DNA of 64,000 nt from Phycisphaerales bacterium Planc_01 (GCA_001603075.1 LVBB01000144.1:1-64000); one strand, 5' to 3'; positions 34,522-43,212 are shown, counted from the stretch's first letter. Program-made: numbers and translations. Notes: generated by a model from the sequence alone, not told the origin.

Positions 34522-35172
34522 CTATCGGTCCCATGCCGACTGTCGAGGCGACAACCCCAACCGCCGCACCGCCTCGACAACCTGCTCGTGGACCGCATCG
34601 ACCCCAGCGGCCGCGTCGATCACCACGAAATCGTTCCGACTCTCGGCGAGCTTCAGGAAACCCTCACGGACCTTTCGATGGTAGCTGTCACCCTTCTGCT
34701 CCATGCGATCCAACGCCCGATTGAGCCGTCCGGCGGCCGTCGCCAGGTCCACATCGAGGACGATGGTCAGGTCGGGCCAAACCCGGTCGAGCGATTCGGT
34801 GGCGATGGCGATCACCTTTTCGATGCCGAACTGTCCGGCGTGGCCCTGGTAGGCGCACGTGCTCGACAGCCAGCGGTCCAGGAGCACGCACCGACCCTGC
34901 TGCAAGGCCGGGGCGATCTCCTCAGCCCAAAGCTGCGCCCGCGCCGCCATGTAGAGCAGCACCTCCGTCGGCGTCGTCATTGCGTCGTGCGCCGGACTTA
35001 GCAGGATCTCGCGAATCTTCTCACCGATGGCCGTCGTGCCGGGATCGCGAAAGCTCGCGGTCGAAACGCCCTGCGCACCAAGCCACTGGGCGAGCCTCCG
35101 CATTTGCGTGCTCTTGCCGCACCCGTCCGGGCCATCCAGTACAACAAACCTGCCACCCAACGTTCCCGTCAA
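34522..35172 (-). CDS. tmk: thymidylate kinase
   Basis: This is a 216-residue kinase that phosphorylates dTMP. The P-loop is LDGPDGCGKSTQ, the DRW motif is LLDRWLSSTCAYQG, and REILLSPAHD with LYMAARAQLWAEEI are the usual substrate region. The lid segment is NRALDRMEQKGDSYHRKVREG. The start is taken as TTG at 35172 because AGGAGG at 35185-35180 is 7 nt upstream; an ATG at 35202 lies before that site and would overlap the preceding gene. The gene begins 16 nt after the nucleotidyltransferase stop. Confidence 0.9.
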   Translation of the reverse strand: MTGTLGGRFVVLDGPDGCGKSTQMRRLAQWLGAQGVSTASFRDPGTTAIGEKIREILLSPAHDAMTTPTEVLLYMAARAQLWAEEIAPALQQGRCVLLDRWLSSTCAYQGHAGQFGIEKVIAIATESLDRVWPDLTIVLDVDLATAAGRLNRALDRMEQKGDSYHRKVREGFLKLAESRNDFVVIDAAAGVDAVHEQVVEAVRRLGLSPRQSAWDR

Positions 35173-35188
35173 ACCGCCACCTCCTACA

Positions 35189-35767
35189 CTAACCAACGTC
35201 ATCGGCTGTAGCCCCGGCCTCGGCCAACAAATGAGCCAATGGCTTCTCCACCCCAAGCTCTACGGCCCACTTCTTAAGGTAGGCCAAGTCCAGATTGCCC
35301 CACTGCGCAATGGCTATTCCCAGAGCATCTGAATACGGTACGTCCGAGTCTCGTCCTTTCATCCATTCGAGCTTGCTGAGGATGATATCCTCCGGAGCCG
35401 CGATCCAGAGCGCCTGACCCATGACTTCAATCCGGTGTCGGCGTCCGAATTCCTCGTGGCTGAAAGGCCTGTCCCGTCGAATAATGAAATCCGCCTTCCA
35501 GCCTCCGTCCAGACCGATGACATTGAACATGCTTCGACAATGTAGCGCCTCAAAGGCGGCATCCCGGCTGACATAATAATCTTGCGCCAGAAGAGCAATG
35601 AACGAGTCGAGCTGATCGTGCGTCGGGTCAATCACGACATCCACGTCTTGCGTCGCCCGAGGACGGCCGTGGATACTGCTGCTCATGGAACCAGTCGTCA
35701 TGTAGGGTATTGCGGCCTCATGAAGGAGCCGCGTCAGACGCAGAAGGAATTCTTGCTGCGTGCTCAT
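35189..35767 (-). CDS. nucleotidyltransferase-fold protein
   Basis: This is a 192-residue protein with the nucleotidyltransferase core: YMTTGSMSSSIHGRPRATQDVDVVID, where GSM...S and DVDVV supply the Ser and two Asp ligands. A third acidic position is likely in GWKADFIIRR. The family includes uncharacterised AbiEii/MNT-like proteins used as antiviral or toxin-antitoxin components, and many stand-alone proteins. It is coupled by ATGA with an 86-residue partner gene upstream, and its end lies 16 nt before the tmk start. This pair sits inside a replication operon, which is unusual. Confidence 0.78.
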   Translation of the reverse strand: MSTQQEFLLRLTRLLHEAAIPYMTTGSMSSSIHGRPRATQDVDVVIDPTHDQLDSFIALLAQDYYVSRDAAFEALHCRSMFNVIGLDGGWKADFIIRRDRPFSHEEFGRRHRIEVMGQALWIAAPEDIILSKLEWMKGRDSDVPYSDALGIAIAQWGNLDLAYLKKWAVELGVEKPLAHLLAEAGATADDVG

Positions 35768-36024
35768 GATGCAGTCGATCCCTCCCCGTAGGCTTGCCGG
35801 AACAGCTCGTCGCCGACCATCAGACGGATGACTTCCCGTTCGACGGCTCGGTCGTCCCAGAGAGGGTTGCGGTGCCGCACGCCCGCCTCAACCAACAAGC
35901 GCAGGTTGTTGCTCAACTCGAACGTCATGGCCGCCCTGCCGGCAGAACCCATCCGACGCAGAATCCGAAACTGCACGGCAAGGGCCTCAGCGGTGGTGTC
36001 GTCGCGCATCCGGTCTCTCATCAT
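35764..36024 (-). CDS. small partner of the nucleotidyltransferase
   Basis: This is an 86-residue helical protein starting MMRDRMRDDTTAEALAVQF. The body has FRILRRMGSAGRAAMTFELSN and ends AVEREVIRLMVGDELFRQAY. Similar short proteins with R...M...A...LS..LR.L...G...R.P spacing accompany nucleotidyltransferase genes in other bacteria (recollection, not a search). Its stop overlaps the nucleotidyltransferase start as ATGA, so the two are translationally coupled. It may be an antitoxin-like or regulatory partner. The function is not established. Confidence 0.7.
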   Translation of the reverse strand: MMRDRMRDDTTAEALAVQFRILRRMGSAGRAAMTFELSNNLRLLVEAGVRHRNPLWDDRAVEREVIRLMVGDELFRQAYGEGSTAS

Positions 36025-36034
36025 TCCCGCCCGC

Positions 36035-36409
36035 CTACAATCCGGAACGACCGGCAGTGGCCGGCTGGAAATAGAGCAGAAGCCGTGCCTCCGACAACTT
36101 GATGCCGAAGACCTTCTCGAATTCGACCGCCTGACCGGCCGACCCGATGGAGAAATCGTATGTGTCGCCACGTTTCATCGACCGCGTCTCGACGATCTTG
36201 CCGCTGGTCTTCTCCACCAGGTAGGCGGTTCCCTCGGCGGGCGCCTGCCAGTTGATCATCATGCCGCCGCCAACGAGATACTCCTCCCCCGGCACCCCAT
36301 CGGCCAGCATCGGCCGACTTGCGCTGCACCCGCCCAGAAGCAGGGCCGGGAATAACGAGAATCCAACAACAAGCAACCAATCAGCTTTCGATCTGTCACG
36401 TCGCATCAC
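36035..36409 (-). CDS. small lipoprotein
   Basis: This is a 124-residue lipoprotein. The signal peptide is WLLVVGFSLFPALLLGGC with the lipobox LGG-C around residue 28. The mature part has MINWQAPAEGTAYLVEKTSGKIV, a beta-rich fold reminiscent of small periplasmic or outer-membrane-associated lipoproteins, but no family is recognised. It starts 31 nt after dnaE and ends 10 nt before the 86-residue gene. Lipoproteins are uncommon in replication operons. Function unknown. Confidence 0.72.
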   Translation of the reverse strand: MMRRDRSKADWLLVVGFSLFPALLLGGCSASRPMLADGVPGEEYLVGGGMMINWQAPAEGTAYLVEKTSGKIVETRSMKRGDTYDFSIGSAGQAVEFEKVFGIKLSEARLLLYFQPATAGRSGL

Positions 36410-36440
36410 TCATATCCCTTCCATTTCGGCTTGTTCGCTG

Positions 36441-39400
36441 CTATTTCGCCAGGGCGAAGTTGGCTTCGCCGACGAGCTGTTTCATCTGCCGGCAGAATTC
36501 CACGTCGGGGTTGACGCACAGCATCCGGTCGGCAGTGGCGTAGACCTTGCCCTTGCCGGTCCGGACCACGACGGACAGCGGCCGGTCGCCTCTGTGACGC
36601 TGGCAGATGCTGCGGATGTGCACGATCTTCTCCTGCGTCACCTCGCGGGCGTCGAGCCGGATCCGGACGCCCTTGGCCAGCTTCTCGCGCGCCCGTTCCA
36701 GCGGAATCAGTTCGGAGGCAATGACGTTCGGTTTCTCTCGGCGAAAATCGGTCTTGCCTCGAACGAAGACCACCGTATCCTCGACCACAAGCGATCCGAA
36801 CTGAGTGAGCGTATCGGGAAAGAGAACCACCTCGGCGGTACCCTGAAGGTCCTCAAGGACGAAGACCGCCATCTTGGCGCCGGCGTTTCGCCCGTTCTTG
36901 GTGATGTTGTACCGAATCCTCGTGACCATGCCGCCGATGACGACCTGCTTTTCGCCGGAGCTTTGGGCGAGCTGGGCGGTGTTGATGCTCGAATAATCGG
37001 CGATCTCCTCGGCATGATGGCTCAGCGGGTTGCTCGTGACATAGAAGCCGAGCACCTGCTTCTCGAACGCAAGCATCTGCGGCTCGGGCCACGGGGCCAC
37101 GTCGGGCAGACGCTTGTGGTCCTCGGCGTAGTCGATCTGGCCGCCCATCTGGCCGAAGAAGTTCATCTGGCCCTTGACCTTGTCGCTTTGCAGACTGGCG
37201 CCGGTCTCCATGGCCTTTTCGAGCCCGACCATCATCTGGTGACGGTTGCCGCCGAGCCGGTCGAACGCGCCGGCCTTGATCAACGCTTCGAGCACCTGCT
37301 TGTTGACGGCCCGCAGATCGACGTTCTCGCAGAAATGGAACAGGCTCTTGAACCGACCGATCTTCCTGCGGGCCTCGATGATCTGCTCGACCGCCTTGCC
37401 GCCGACGCCCTTGACGGCCGCCAGGCCGAATCGGATCACGCCCTTGCTCTTGTTGTCGCCGTCCTTGTAGAGCGGGGTGAAATCGACGCCGCTCTCGTTG
37501 ATGTCGGGCGCAAGGACTTCGATGCCCATCGTCTGGCATTCGGCAATGTACTCGACGATCTTGTCGGTGCTGTCCATTTCGTAGGTCAGCAGCGCCGCCA
37601 TAAACTCGACCGGCCAGTGCGCCTTCAGGTAGGCGGTCTGATACGCCACAAAGGCGTATCGCGTCGAGTGACTCTTGTTGAAGCCGTAGCCGGCGAACCG
37701 CTCGATCAGCTCGAAGATCTGGACCGCCTGGTCCTTGCTCAGGCCCTTGCCCACGCAACCGGCGATGAACCGCTCCTTCTCCTTCGCGATGATGGCGAGC
37801 TTCTTCTTGCTGATCGCCTTGATCAGCGTGTACGCCTCGCGGAGCGGAATGTCGCCAAGCCGGTTGCAGATCCGCATGACCTGCTCCTGGTAGGTCATGA
37901 TGCCGTAGGTCTCTTCCAGAACCTCGGTCATGATCGGATGCGGCAGGGTCCACTTGGCGCCGTGCTTGCGATCGATGTAGTCCGGGATCAGGATCATCGG
38001 CCCGGGGCGATACAGCGCGTTGGCCGCGATGAGGTCCTCGATCCGGTCGGGCTTCATCTTCATCAGCAGGTCCTGCATGCCGCCCGACTCGAACTGGAAG
38101 ACGCCCTTGGTCTTGCCGCCCGCAAAGACTGCGAAGGTCTTCGGGTCGTGGATGTCGATCTTCTCCAGGTCGATCTCCACACCGTGGAGGTCCTTGATCA
38201 GATCGCGTGCGCGGGCCAGAACGCTCAGCGTCTTGAGGCCCAGAAAGTCCATCTTCAGCAGGCCGACCTTCTCGACGGTGGGTCCTTCGAATTGCGTGAT
38301 GATGTCGTCCGAGCCGCTCGCCTTATAGAGGGGCAGGAAGCTCGTCAGCGGCTCGTCGGCGATCACCACGCCGCAGGCGTGCACCGAGGCGTGCCGCGTC
38401 AGGCCCTCCAGCTTCCGGCCGATGTCGATCACCTTGTGGGTCCGCTCATCCTGCTCATAGGCCTGCTTCAGCTCCGGCTCGATCTCGAGCGCCTTGTCGA
38501 GCGTCATCTTCAGATCGTTGGGCACGAGCTTGGCCAGACGGTCGGCCTCGGCCAGCGGCACATCGAGCACCCGGCAGACGTCGCGGATGACGGCCTTGGC
38601 CTTCATCGTCCCGAACGTGATGATCTGCGCGATCTGCCCGTACTTCTGCCGGACGTATTCGAGCACGCGGGCCCGTCCGTCCTGGCAGATGTCGATATCG
38701 ATATCGGGCATCTCATTTCGCGCCGGGTCCATGAACCGCTCGAACAGCAGGTCATACTGGATCGGGTCCACGTCACAGATGCCCAGACAGTAGCCGACGA
38801 TCGTACCGACGGCACTGCCACGAGCCCCGACCGGGATGTTGTTCTCGCGGGCGAAGTTGCAGAAGTCCCAGACGATGAGGAAGTAGCTGGCGAAACCCTT
38901 GCCCTCGATGACGGCCAGCTCGCGGTCGATCCGCTCCTGGATCTCCGGCGTGATCGTGCCATAGAGGCGCTTGGCGCCCTGCATGACCAGACGCGTCAGG
39001 CATTCCTCGGGCGTGCTCTTGTCGGCGGGTGTATAGACCGGCGCGTGCCGGGCGCTCAGATCGATCTCGACGTTGCAGCGTTCGGCGATGGCCAGCGTAT
39101 TGTCACACGCCTCGGGCACATCGCGGAACATCCGGCGCATCTCGTCGGGACTCTTGAGATACACGTCCGGCGGATACACCAGGCGGCTCGCGTCGGTGAT
39201 CAGCTTACCGGTACTGATGCAGCACAGCGCGTTGTGGGCCTCGTAGTCCTCGGCATCGAGAAAATGCACGTCGTTCGTCACGACCAGGCCGATGCCCATC
39301 TCGCCGGCCAAATCGATCATGGGCTGACGCACGTCCGGCATCGTCTCGTCGGGACTCTCGTGATGCTGGATTTCGAGGAAGAAGCGGTCCGAGCCGAAGA

Positions 39401-39905
39401 TCTTCAAGAAGCTCTCGGCCGCCTCGCGCGCCGCCTTGTGGTCGCCGCGCGCCAGCGCCGTCGGCACCTCGCCGGCCACGCAGGCGGTGGTGCAGATAAT
39501 CCCCTCGCTGTGCTCGGCCAGCACCTCCTTGTCGATTCGCGGGCGGTAGTAGAACCCTTCGAGAAAGCCGATGCTGCTGAGCTTCATGAGGTTGCGGTAG
39601 CCTGTGAGGTTCTCGGCCAGCAGAAGCAGGTGGTAGGCGTTCTCCTTAACCCCGCCGCCGCCGGTCTTGTCGAACCGGCTGCCCGGAGCGATGTAGGCCT
39701 CGATCCCGATGATCGGCTTGATCTCCGCTGCACGGGCCTTCGTGTAGAACTCGATTACGCCGAACATGTTCCCGTGGTCGGTCAGCGCCACGGAGTCCAT
39801 GCCCAGCTTCCTGCACCGATCGAAGAGCCGCCCGAAGGGGATGGCCCCGTCGAGAAGCGAGTACTGACTGTGCAGGTGTAAGTGCGCAAATCCCTTTTCA
39901 GGCAT
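36441..39905 (-). CDS. dnaE: DNA polymerase III alpha subunit
   Basis: This is a 1154-residue C-family replicative polymerase. The PHP domain begins AHLHLHSQYSLLDGAIPFG with His-x-His. The polymerase palm has PDIDIDICQDGRARVLEYV, with the two catalytic Asp in DxD. Fingers and helix-hairpin-helix regions follow (KSHSTRYAFVAYQTAYLKAHWP), then an OB-fold (GMVTRIRYNITKNGRNAGAKM). Length and order match DnaE1. The promoter at 39946-39974 lies 41 nt upstream of the start, and the lipoprotein gene follows after 31 nt. Confidence 0.97.
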   Translation of the reverse strand: MPEKGFAHLHLHSQYSLLDGAIPFGRLFDRCRKLGMDSVALTDHGNMFGVIEFYTKARAAEIKPIIGIEAYIAPGSRFDKTGGGGVKENAYHLLLLAENLTGYRNLMKLSSIGFLEGFYYRPRIDKEVLAEHSEGIICTTACVAGEVPTALARGDHKAAREAAESFLKIFGSDRFFLEIQHHESPDETMPDVRQPMIDLAGEMGIGLVVTNDVHFLDAEDYEAHNALCCISTGKLITDASRLVYPPDVYLKSPDEMRRMFRDVPEACDNTLAIAERCNVEIDLSARHAPVYTPADKSTPEECLTRLVMQGAKRLYGTITPEIQERIDRELAVIEGKGFASYFLIVWDFCNFARENNIPVGARGSAVGTIVGYCLGICDVDPIQYDLLFERFMDPARNEMPDIDIDICQDGRARVLEYVRQKYGQIAQIITFGTMKAKAVIRDVCRVLDVPLAEADRLAKLVPNDLKMTLDKALEIEPELKQAYEQDERTHKVIDIGRKLEGLTRHASVHACGVVIADEPLTSFLPLYKASGSDDIITQFEGPTVEKVGLLKMDFLGLKTLSVLARARDLIKDLHGVEIDLEKIDIHDPKTFAVFAGGKTKGVFQFESGGMQDLLMKMKPDRIEDLIAANALYRPGPMILIPDYIDRKHGAKWTLPHPIMTEVLEETYGIMTYQEQVMRICNRLGDIPLREAYTLIKAISKKKLAIIAKEKERFIAGCVGKGLSKDQAVQIFELIERFAGYGFNKSHSTRYAFVAYQTAYLKAHWPVEFMAALLTYEMDSTDKIVEYIAECQTMGIEVLAPDINESGVDFTPLYKDGDNKSKGVIRFGLAAVKGVGGKAVEQIIEARRKIGRFKSLFHFCENVDLRAVNKQVLEALIKAGAFDRLGGNRHQMMVGLEKAMETGASLQSDKVKGQMNFFGQMGGQIDYAEDHKRLPDVAPWPEPQMLAFEKQVLGFYVTSNPLSHHAEEIADYSSINTAQLAQSSGEKQVVIGGMVTRIRYNITKNGRNAGAKMAVFVLEDLQGTAEVVLFPDTLTQFGSLVVEDTVVFVRGKTDFRREKPNVIASELIPLERAREKLAKGVRIRLDAREVTQEKIVHIRSICQRHRGDRPLSVVVRTGKGKVYATADRMLCVNPDVEFCRQMKQLVGEANFALAK

Positions 39906-39945
39906 GATTTACAAATCCTGTAGAAGAGTCGAATCCGTTGCCGCC

Positions 39946-39974
39946 ATGATAGACCCGCCCCCGCTTGTTGTCAA
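39946..39974 (-). promoter_or_regulatory. promoter of dnaE
   Basis: On the minus strand a perfect TTGACA (39974-39969) and TATCAT (39951-39946) are 17 bases apart. Transcription would start near 39938 and reach the dnaE ATG at 39905. It lies in the 98-nt gap after recJ. Confidence 0.7.
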
Positions 39975-40003
39975 GCCGCCGCTGCCGCCGATCTTGTGTG
40001 GGG

Positions 40004-41755
40004 CTATTCGAACTGGACGTCGAGGGCGATGAATTCGACGTTGCTGTTGCCGTTGTAGTGGTTGATCTGGGCCTCGAAGGCGACGTTGAAGAATTCCTTT
40101 TCGAGCATCCGTTTTTCGAGGGGGCCCATGCGGAAGCCGACGCAGCGGGCGGCGCCCGTGTTGTCGGCGATGGTGAACTGGAGGTGGTCGCTCTTGGCGC
40201 CGACGCGCCTGGGGGTAGCAGCGAGCCGCACGCCCTTGACCGCGAAAACCGGCTTCGGATTGCCCTGCCCGAACGGACCGAGCATGGCCAGTTGCTCGAC
40301 GGCCTCGCGAGTGAACTGCCGCAGCGGGGCCATGGCGTCGATGTGGAGCTTGGCGACGACATCAGCTTCGTGCAGGTGGTCGGCGGCGTAGGCCTCGAAG
40401 TCGGCGGCGAAATCCTCGATCCGCTCCGGCTGGATCGTCAGGCCCGCCGCCATCGTGTGGCCGCCGAACGTCGTCAAATGGTCCGAGCATGCCTTGATCG
40501 CGCTGAGCAGGCAGAAGCCGGGGATCGAACGGGCCGAGCCCTGGGCCGAGCCGCTCTCGCCGGGCGAGGCGTTGATCATAATTGTGGGCCGAAAATACTT
40601 ATCGACGATCCGCGAGGCGACGATGCCGAGCACGCCCGTGTGCCAGCCCTCGGCCGCCAGGACGATGCTGCGCCGGTCGGGGTGGTTCAATCCCCTGGTC
40701 GTCACCATCTCGCAGGCCTGCTTGACGATCTTTCGCTCGCATTGCTGCCGCTGGACGTTCTGATCTTTGAGATACTCGGCGATCTGCAGGGCCCGCAGCT
40801 CGCTCGTACTGGTCATCAGCTCGACGGCCAGGCGGGCGTGGCCCATCCGGCCGGCCGCGTTGAGCATCGGCGCCAGCCGGAACCCGATGGCGTAGCTGTC
40901 CAGCCCCTGCCCCGTCAGCCCGGCCGTGGCGATCAGGGCGCGAAGACCACACAGCTTGCTCTCCGGCAGCGACCGCAGGCCGAAACTGGTCAGGATGCGG
41001 TTCTCGCCGCGAAGGTCCACCACGTCGGCGACGGTGCCCATGGCCGCCAGGCTCGTGGCGTTGAGCATGAACTCGCGCAGTTTCGGTTCGAGTCGCGGCC
41101 CCCGGCTGAACTCCTCCGCCAGCGCCCAAGCGAGCTTGTAGGCGACCATCGCCCCGGCCGAGTCCTGGTTGGGATACGACGCCTCCAGAACCGGATGAAC
41201 GATGGCGACCGCCTCGGGCAGCGTCGCCTCGGGGGCGTGGTGGTCGGTGACGACCAGGTCCATGCCGAGTTCGCCGGCCAGCGCGGCGGCCGCGAGGGCG
41301 GTGATGCCGCAGTCGACCGTCACCAGCAGACGTGTGCCCGACTCGGCCAGCGAGCGCACCGCATCGATATTGAGGCCGTAGCCTTCGTCGATTCGGTGCG
41401 GGATGTAGAAATCGACGCTGGCGCCCAACAGCGTCAGCAGCTCCCAGAGGATCGAGACGCCTGTAATGCCGTCGACGTCGTAGTCGCCGTAGAGGGTGAC
41501 CTTCTCTTTGGCCTCGATGGCCTGCCGAATCCGGCGGACCGCCGGCTCGATGCCGGGCATCTTGTCCGGGCGGATCAGCTCGGTCAGCTTGGGACGCAGA
41601 AAGACGCTGCCGTCGGCGGCCTCGGTGATCCCCCGATTGAGAAGGACCTGGGCCACCAGGGGCGAGACCCTCAGCGATTGGGCCAGCGGCGCGACCCGGT
41701 CGTCGGCCGGCCGGACCACCCATTCATTCTTCTGCGTCCTTGCCGATAGCAGCAT
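40004..41755 (-). CDS. recJ: single-stranded-DNA-specific exonuclease RecJ
   Basis: This is a 583-residue DHH nuclease. The metal-binding motifs are LYGDYDVDGITGVSI, VDCGITAL and VVTDHHAPEATLP, with the canonical DHH. The DHHA1 domain has NAAGRMGHARLAVEL and GWHTGVLGIVASRI. A C-terminal OB-fold (FEAQINHYNGNSNVEFIAL) completes the protein. RecJ degrades single-stranded DNA 5' to 3' in recombination and repair. The start is the ATG at 41755 after GGGGACC; a TTG at 41815 lies inside the inverted-repeat element and is less likely. A promoter lies at 41981-42009, beyond that element. Confidence 0.94.
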   Translation of the reverse strand: MLLSARTQKNEWVVRPADDRVAPLAQSLRVSPLVAQVLLNRGITEAADGSVFLRPKLTELIRPDKMPGIEPAVRRIRQAIEAKEKVTLYGDYDVDGITGVSILWELLTLLGASVDFYIPHRIDEGYGLNIDAVRSLAESGTRLLVTVDCGITALAAAALAGELGMDLVVTDHHAPEATLPEAVAIVHPVLEASYPNQDSAGAMVAYKLAWALAEEFSRGPRLEPKLREFMLNATSLAAMGTVADVVDLRGENRILTSFGLRSLPESKLCGLRALIATAGLTGQGLDSYAIGFRLAPMLNAAGRMGHARLAVELMTSTSELRALQIAEYLKDQNVQRQQCERKIVKQACEMVTTRGLNHPDRRSIVLAAEGWHTGVLGIVASRIVDKYFRPTIMINASPGESGSAQGSARSIPGFCLLSAIKACSDHLTTFGGHTMAAGLTIQPERIEDFAADFEAYAADHLHEADVVAKLHIDAMAPLRQFTREAVEQLAMLGPFGQGNPKPVFAVKGVRLAATPRRVGAKSDHLQFTIADNTGAARCVGFRMGPLEKRMLEKEFFNVAFEAQINHYNGNSNVEFIALDVQFE

Positions 41756-41784
41756 CTGGTCCCCATGTCCGAGCGGAAAGGGCT

Positions 41785-41941
41785 GCAAAATGGAGGTTAG
41801 GCCTATATTGCTCAAGGAAATCGTTCTTTGATTTCCCTGAGCAATCAGCAGAACAACCTACAACTGAACCAGTTCAATCATGGGAGGAAGAATCAAGATA
41901 CCGATTTTTCCTCCCGTAAGTAGGCCTAACCTCCATTTTGC
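41785..41941. repeat. 157-bp cloverleaf-shaped inverted-repeat element in the recJ leader
   Basis: A perfect 21-bp inverted repeat (41785-41805 and 41921-41941) encloses three further hairpins. One is 16 bp with one mismatch (41807-41822 with 41830-41845). One is AACTG/CAGTT (41862-41866 with 41870-41874). One is 13 bp with one imperfect pair (41882-41894 with 41903-41915). If transcribed from the recJ promoter at 41981-42009 it would form a four-way junction in the leader, ending 30 nt before the ATG. It could be a structured regulatory RNA or a small palindromic mobile element. No clear target-site duplication is seen. Confidence 0.85.
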
Positions 41942-41980
41942 GGAAGTCCACCTACAGCGGAAAACAACTTCGCGACGCCC

Positions 41981-42009
41981 CTTATACCAAAGCCGCGCCC
42001 TCGCGGCAA
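41981..42009 (-). promoter_or_regulatory. promoter of recJ, upstream of the structured element
   Basis: On the minus strand TTGCCG (42009-42004) and TATAAG (41986-41981) are 17 bases apart. A start near 41974 would give a recJ leader of about 220 nt carrying the whole 157-bp element. It is divergent from the DUF503 promoter 26 bases away. Confidence 0.55.
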
Positions 42010-42034
42010 GCACTCTCGGCCTGCGGCATGGCGA

Positions 42035-42063
42035 TTGACCGCTCCGGCCGATCCTGCTATCCT
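42035..42063 (+). promoter_or_regulatory. promoter of the DUF503 gene
   Basis: TTGACC at 42035-42040, 17 bases, TATCCT at 42058-42063. The ATG is at 42105 with an AGGAG at 42094-42098. The leader is about 35 nt. Confidence 0.6.
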
Positions 42064-42104
42064 GCCTTCGATCGGGAACGAATCGCCTGTGGCAGGAGAA
42101 ACCC

Positions 42105-42389
42105 ATGCTGGTCGGAACGATGACCGCTCAGATGTACATGCACGGGATCGGCTCGCTCAAGGAGAAGCGCAGCATCGTCAAGAGCGTGATCGGCCGGCTC
42201 CAGAGCCGCTTCAACGTCTCGGTCTCCGAGGTCGAACACCAGGACAACAAGACCATCGCCGTGATCGGCATCGCCGTCGTCGGCAACGACTCGCAGTTCA
42301 TCGGCCAGCAGCTCGACGCCGTCCTCAAATTCATGCGAAACGACGCCCGCTTCTACCTCGGCCAGGTCGACCGCGAAATCTTCTCCTGA
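42105..42389 (+). CDS. DUF503 family protein (YlxP-like)
   Basis: This is a 94-residue protein with the family pattern MLVGTMTAQMYMHGIGSLK, KEKRSIVKSVIGRLQSRFNVSVSEV, then IGIAVVGNDSQFIGQQLDAVLKFM. DUF503 proteins are often near infB-rbfA-truB and are thought to relate to ribosome or translation functions, but their role is unproved. Here it stands alone behind a good promoter, divergent from recJ. The short ferredoxin-like fold is predicted from alternating strands and helices. Confidence 0.88.
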   Translation: MLVGTMTAQMYMHGIGSLKEKRSIVKSVIGRLQSRFNVSVSEVEHQDNKTIAVIGIAVVGNDSQFIGQQLDAVLKFMRNDARFYLGQVDREIFS

Positions 42390-42612
42390 ACCTACCAGAG
42401 TCGCGCAAGAAAGCAACCTCGTGCCTGCGATTCTCATTGCGATGCACACCTGAAGGGTTCTCAGGTCTACTGGTACGGAGAAACGGGTATCCCCCCAACG
42501 TACCTGACGGCCGCCTCCCCCCCGAAATTCAAGCTAAAGTCGCGAGCCTATCTGGCCGAAGAGCGCATCTGTGAGGCGCAAGCAGAACAACTTCTGTGGA
42601 GGCATACGAATC
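42390..42612. other. intergenic region with a small hairpin
   Basis: These 223 bases contain one short hairpin, ACCTGA (42448-42453) with TCAGGT (42461-42466), but no T-run follows, so it is not called a terminator. No gene is seen. The composition becomes more AT-rich toward the accessory genes that follow. Confidence 0.4.
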
Positions 42613-43212
42613 ATGCCCATACGCGATTTTGAACTCTACCACGGAGCCTTGCTGACGAAGCTGGTCCGAAGTGACCGCCCGATCACCCTCCGGATGATAG
42701 AGACGGACGCGGATGATTGCTGGTCGGCCTATACTGTGGACGACCTCGCTACGGTGTACGCGAAGGTCAGAGGTCACGGGAATTTCTCCGAATCCGACAA
42801 GTCTGTCGAATGGGTGTTCACCTTCCAGCCAAGGCACTTGGATGACCTACGCCGGCTCTCAGAACAAGGTGATGTCTATTTGGCTCTGGTCTGTGCAAAC
42901 CACAGCCTTCCGAAGGCAATCCCTGGGTTCATACCATTTTCCGATGACTGGCATGCGGTTACCAAGCACTATGACCGCTGGCTGGCGGTTGAGAAATCAC
43001 TGCGAAAGAAACGGACAGGCATTTGCTTTTTGGAGCCCGGTGAGTGGAATCAGTGCTTGGACCTGGCGACAGCCAGGACACAATCCATCGCCGTAGAAAT
43101 GTCGAGAGGCAAGAGCTTCCTGGTCAACGATCACCTGCGTGTGCCACAAAACCGCATTGATACCTGGACAATCCGGAAACCAAGCAACGCACACTGTGTC
43201 TCTTGCCCTTGA
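42613..43212 (+). CDS. accessory protein of unknown function
   Basis: This is a 199-residue protein starting MPIRDFELYHGALLTKLV, with GGAGG 10 nt upstream. It has no signal peptide, membrane helix or motif I recognise. The first part is rich in strands (WSAYTVDDLATVYAKV), and the end has IAVEMSRGKSFLVNDHLRV. Codon use by eye is more AT-rich than in the neighbours. It is followed after 34 nt by another accessory gene. Because neither neighbour is a housekeeping gene, this looks like a small transferred island. Confidence 0.6.
   Translation: MPIRDFELYHGALLTKLVRSDRPITLRMIETDADDCWSAYTVDDLATVYAKVRGHGNFSESDKSVEWVFTFQPRHLDDLRRLSEQGDVYLALVCANHSLPKAIPGFIPFSDDWHAVTKHYDRWLAVEKSLRKKRTGICFLEPGEWNQCLDLATARTQSIAVEMSRGKSFLVNDHLRVPQNRIDTWTIRKPSNAHCVSCP

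Noticed and set aside
36252-39881. Very long plus-strand frame (1209 codons) opposite dnaE
   Set aside because: It mirrors dnaE codon structure in GC-rich DNA; the translation is rich in Arg, His, Asp and Val repeats without domains, while the minus strand encodes a complete polymerase.
41773-41945. Target-site duplication around the recJ leader element
   Set aside because: Only GCGGAA occurs near both ends, but on the left it is 6 nt away from the inverted repeat and on the right it overlaps it, so it is not a convincing duplication.
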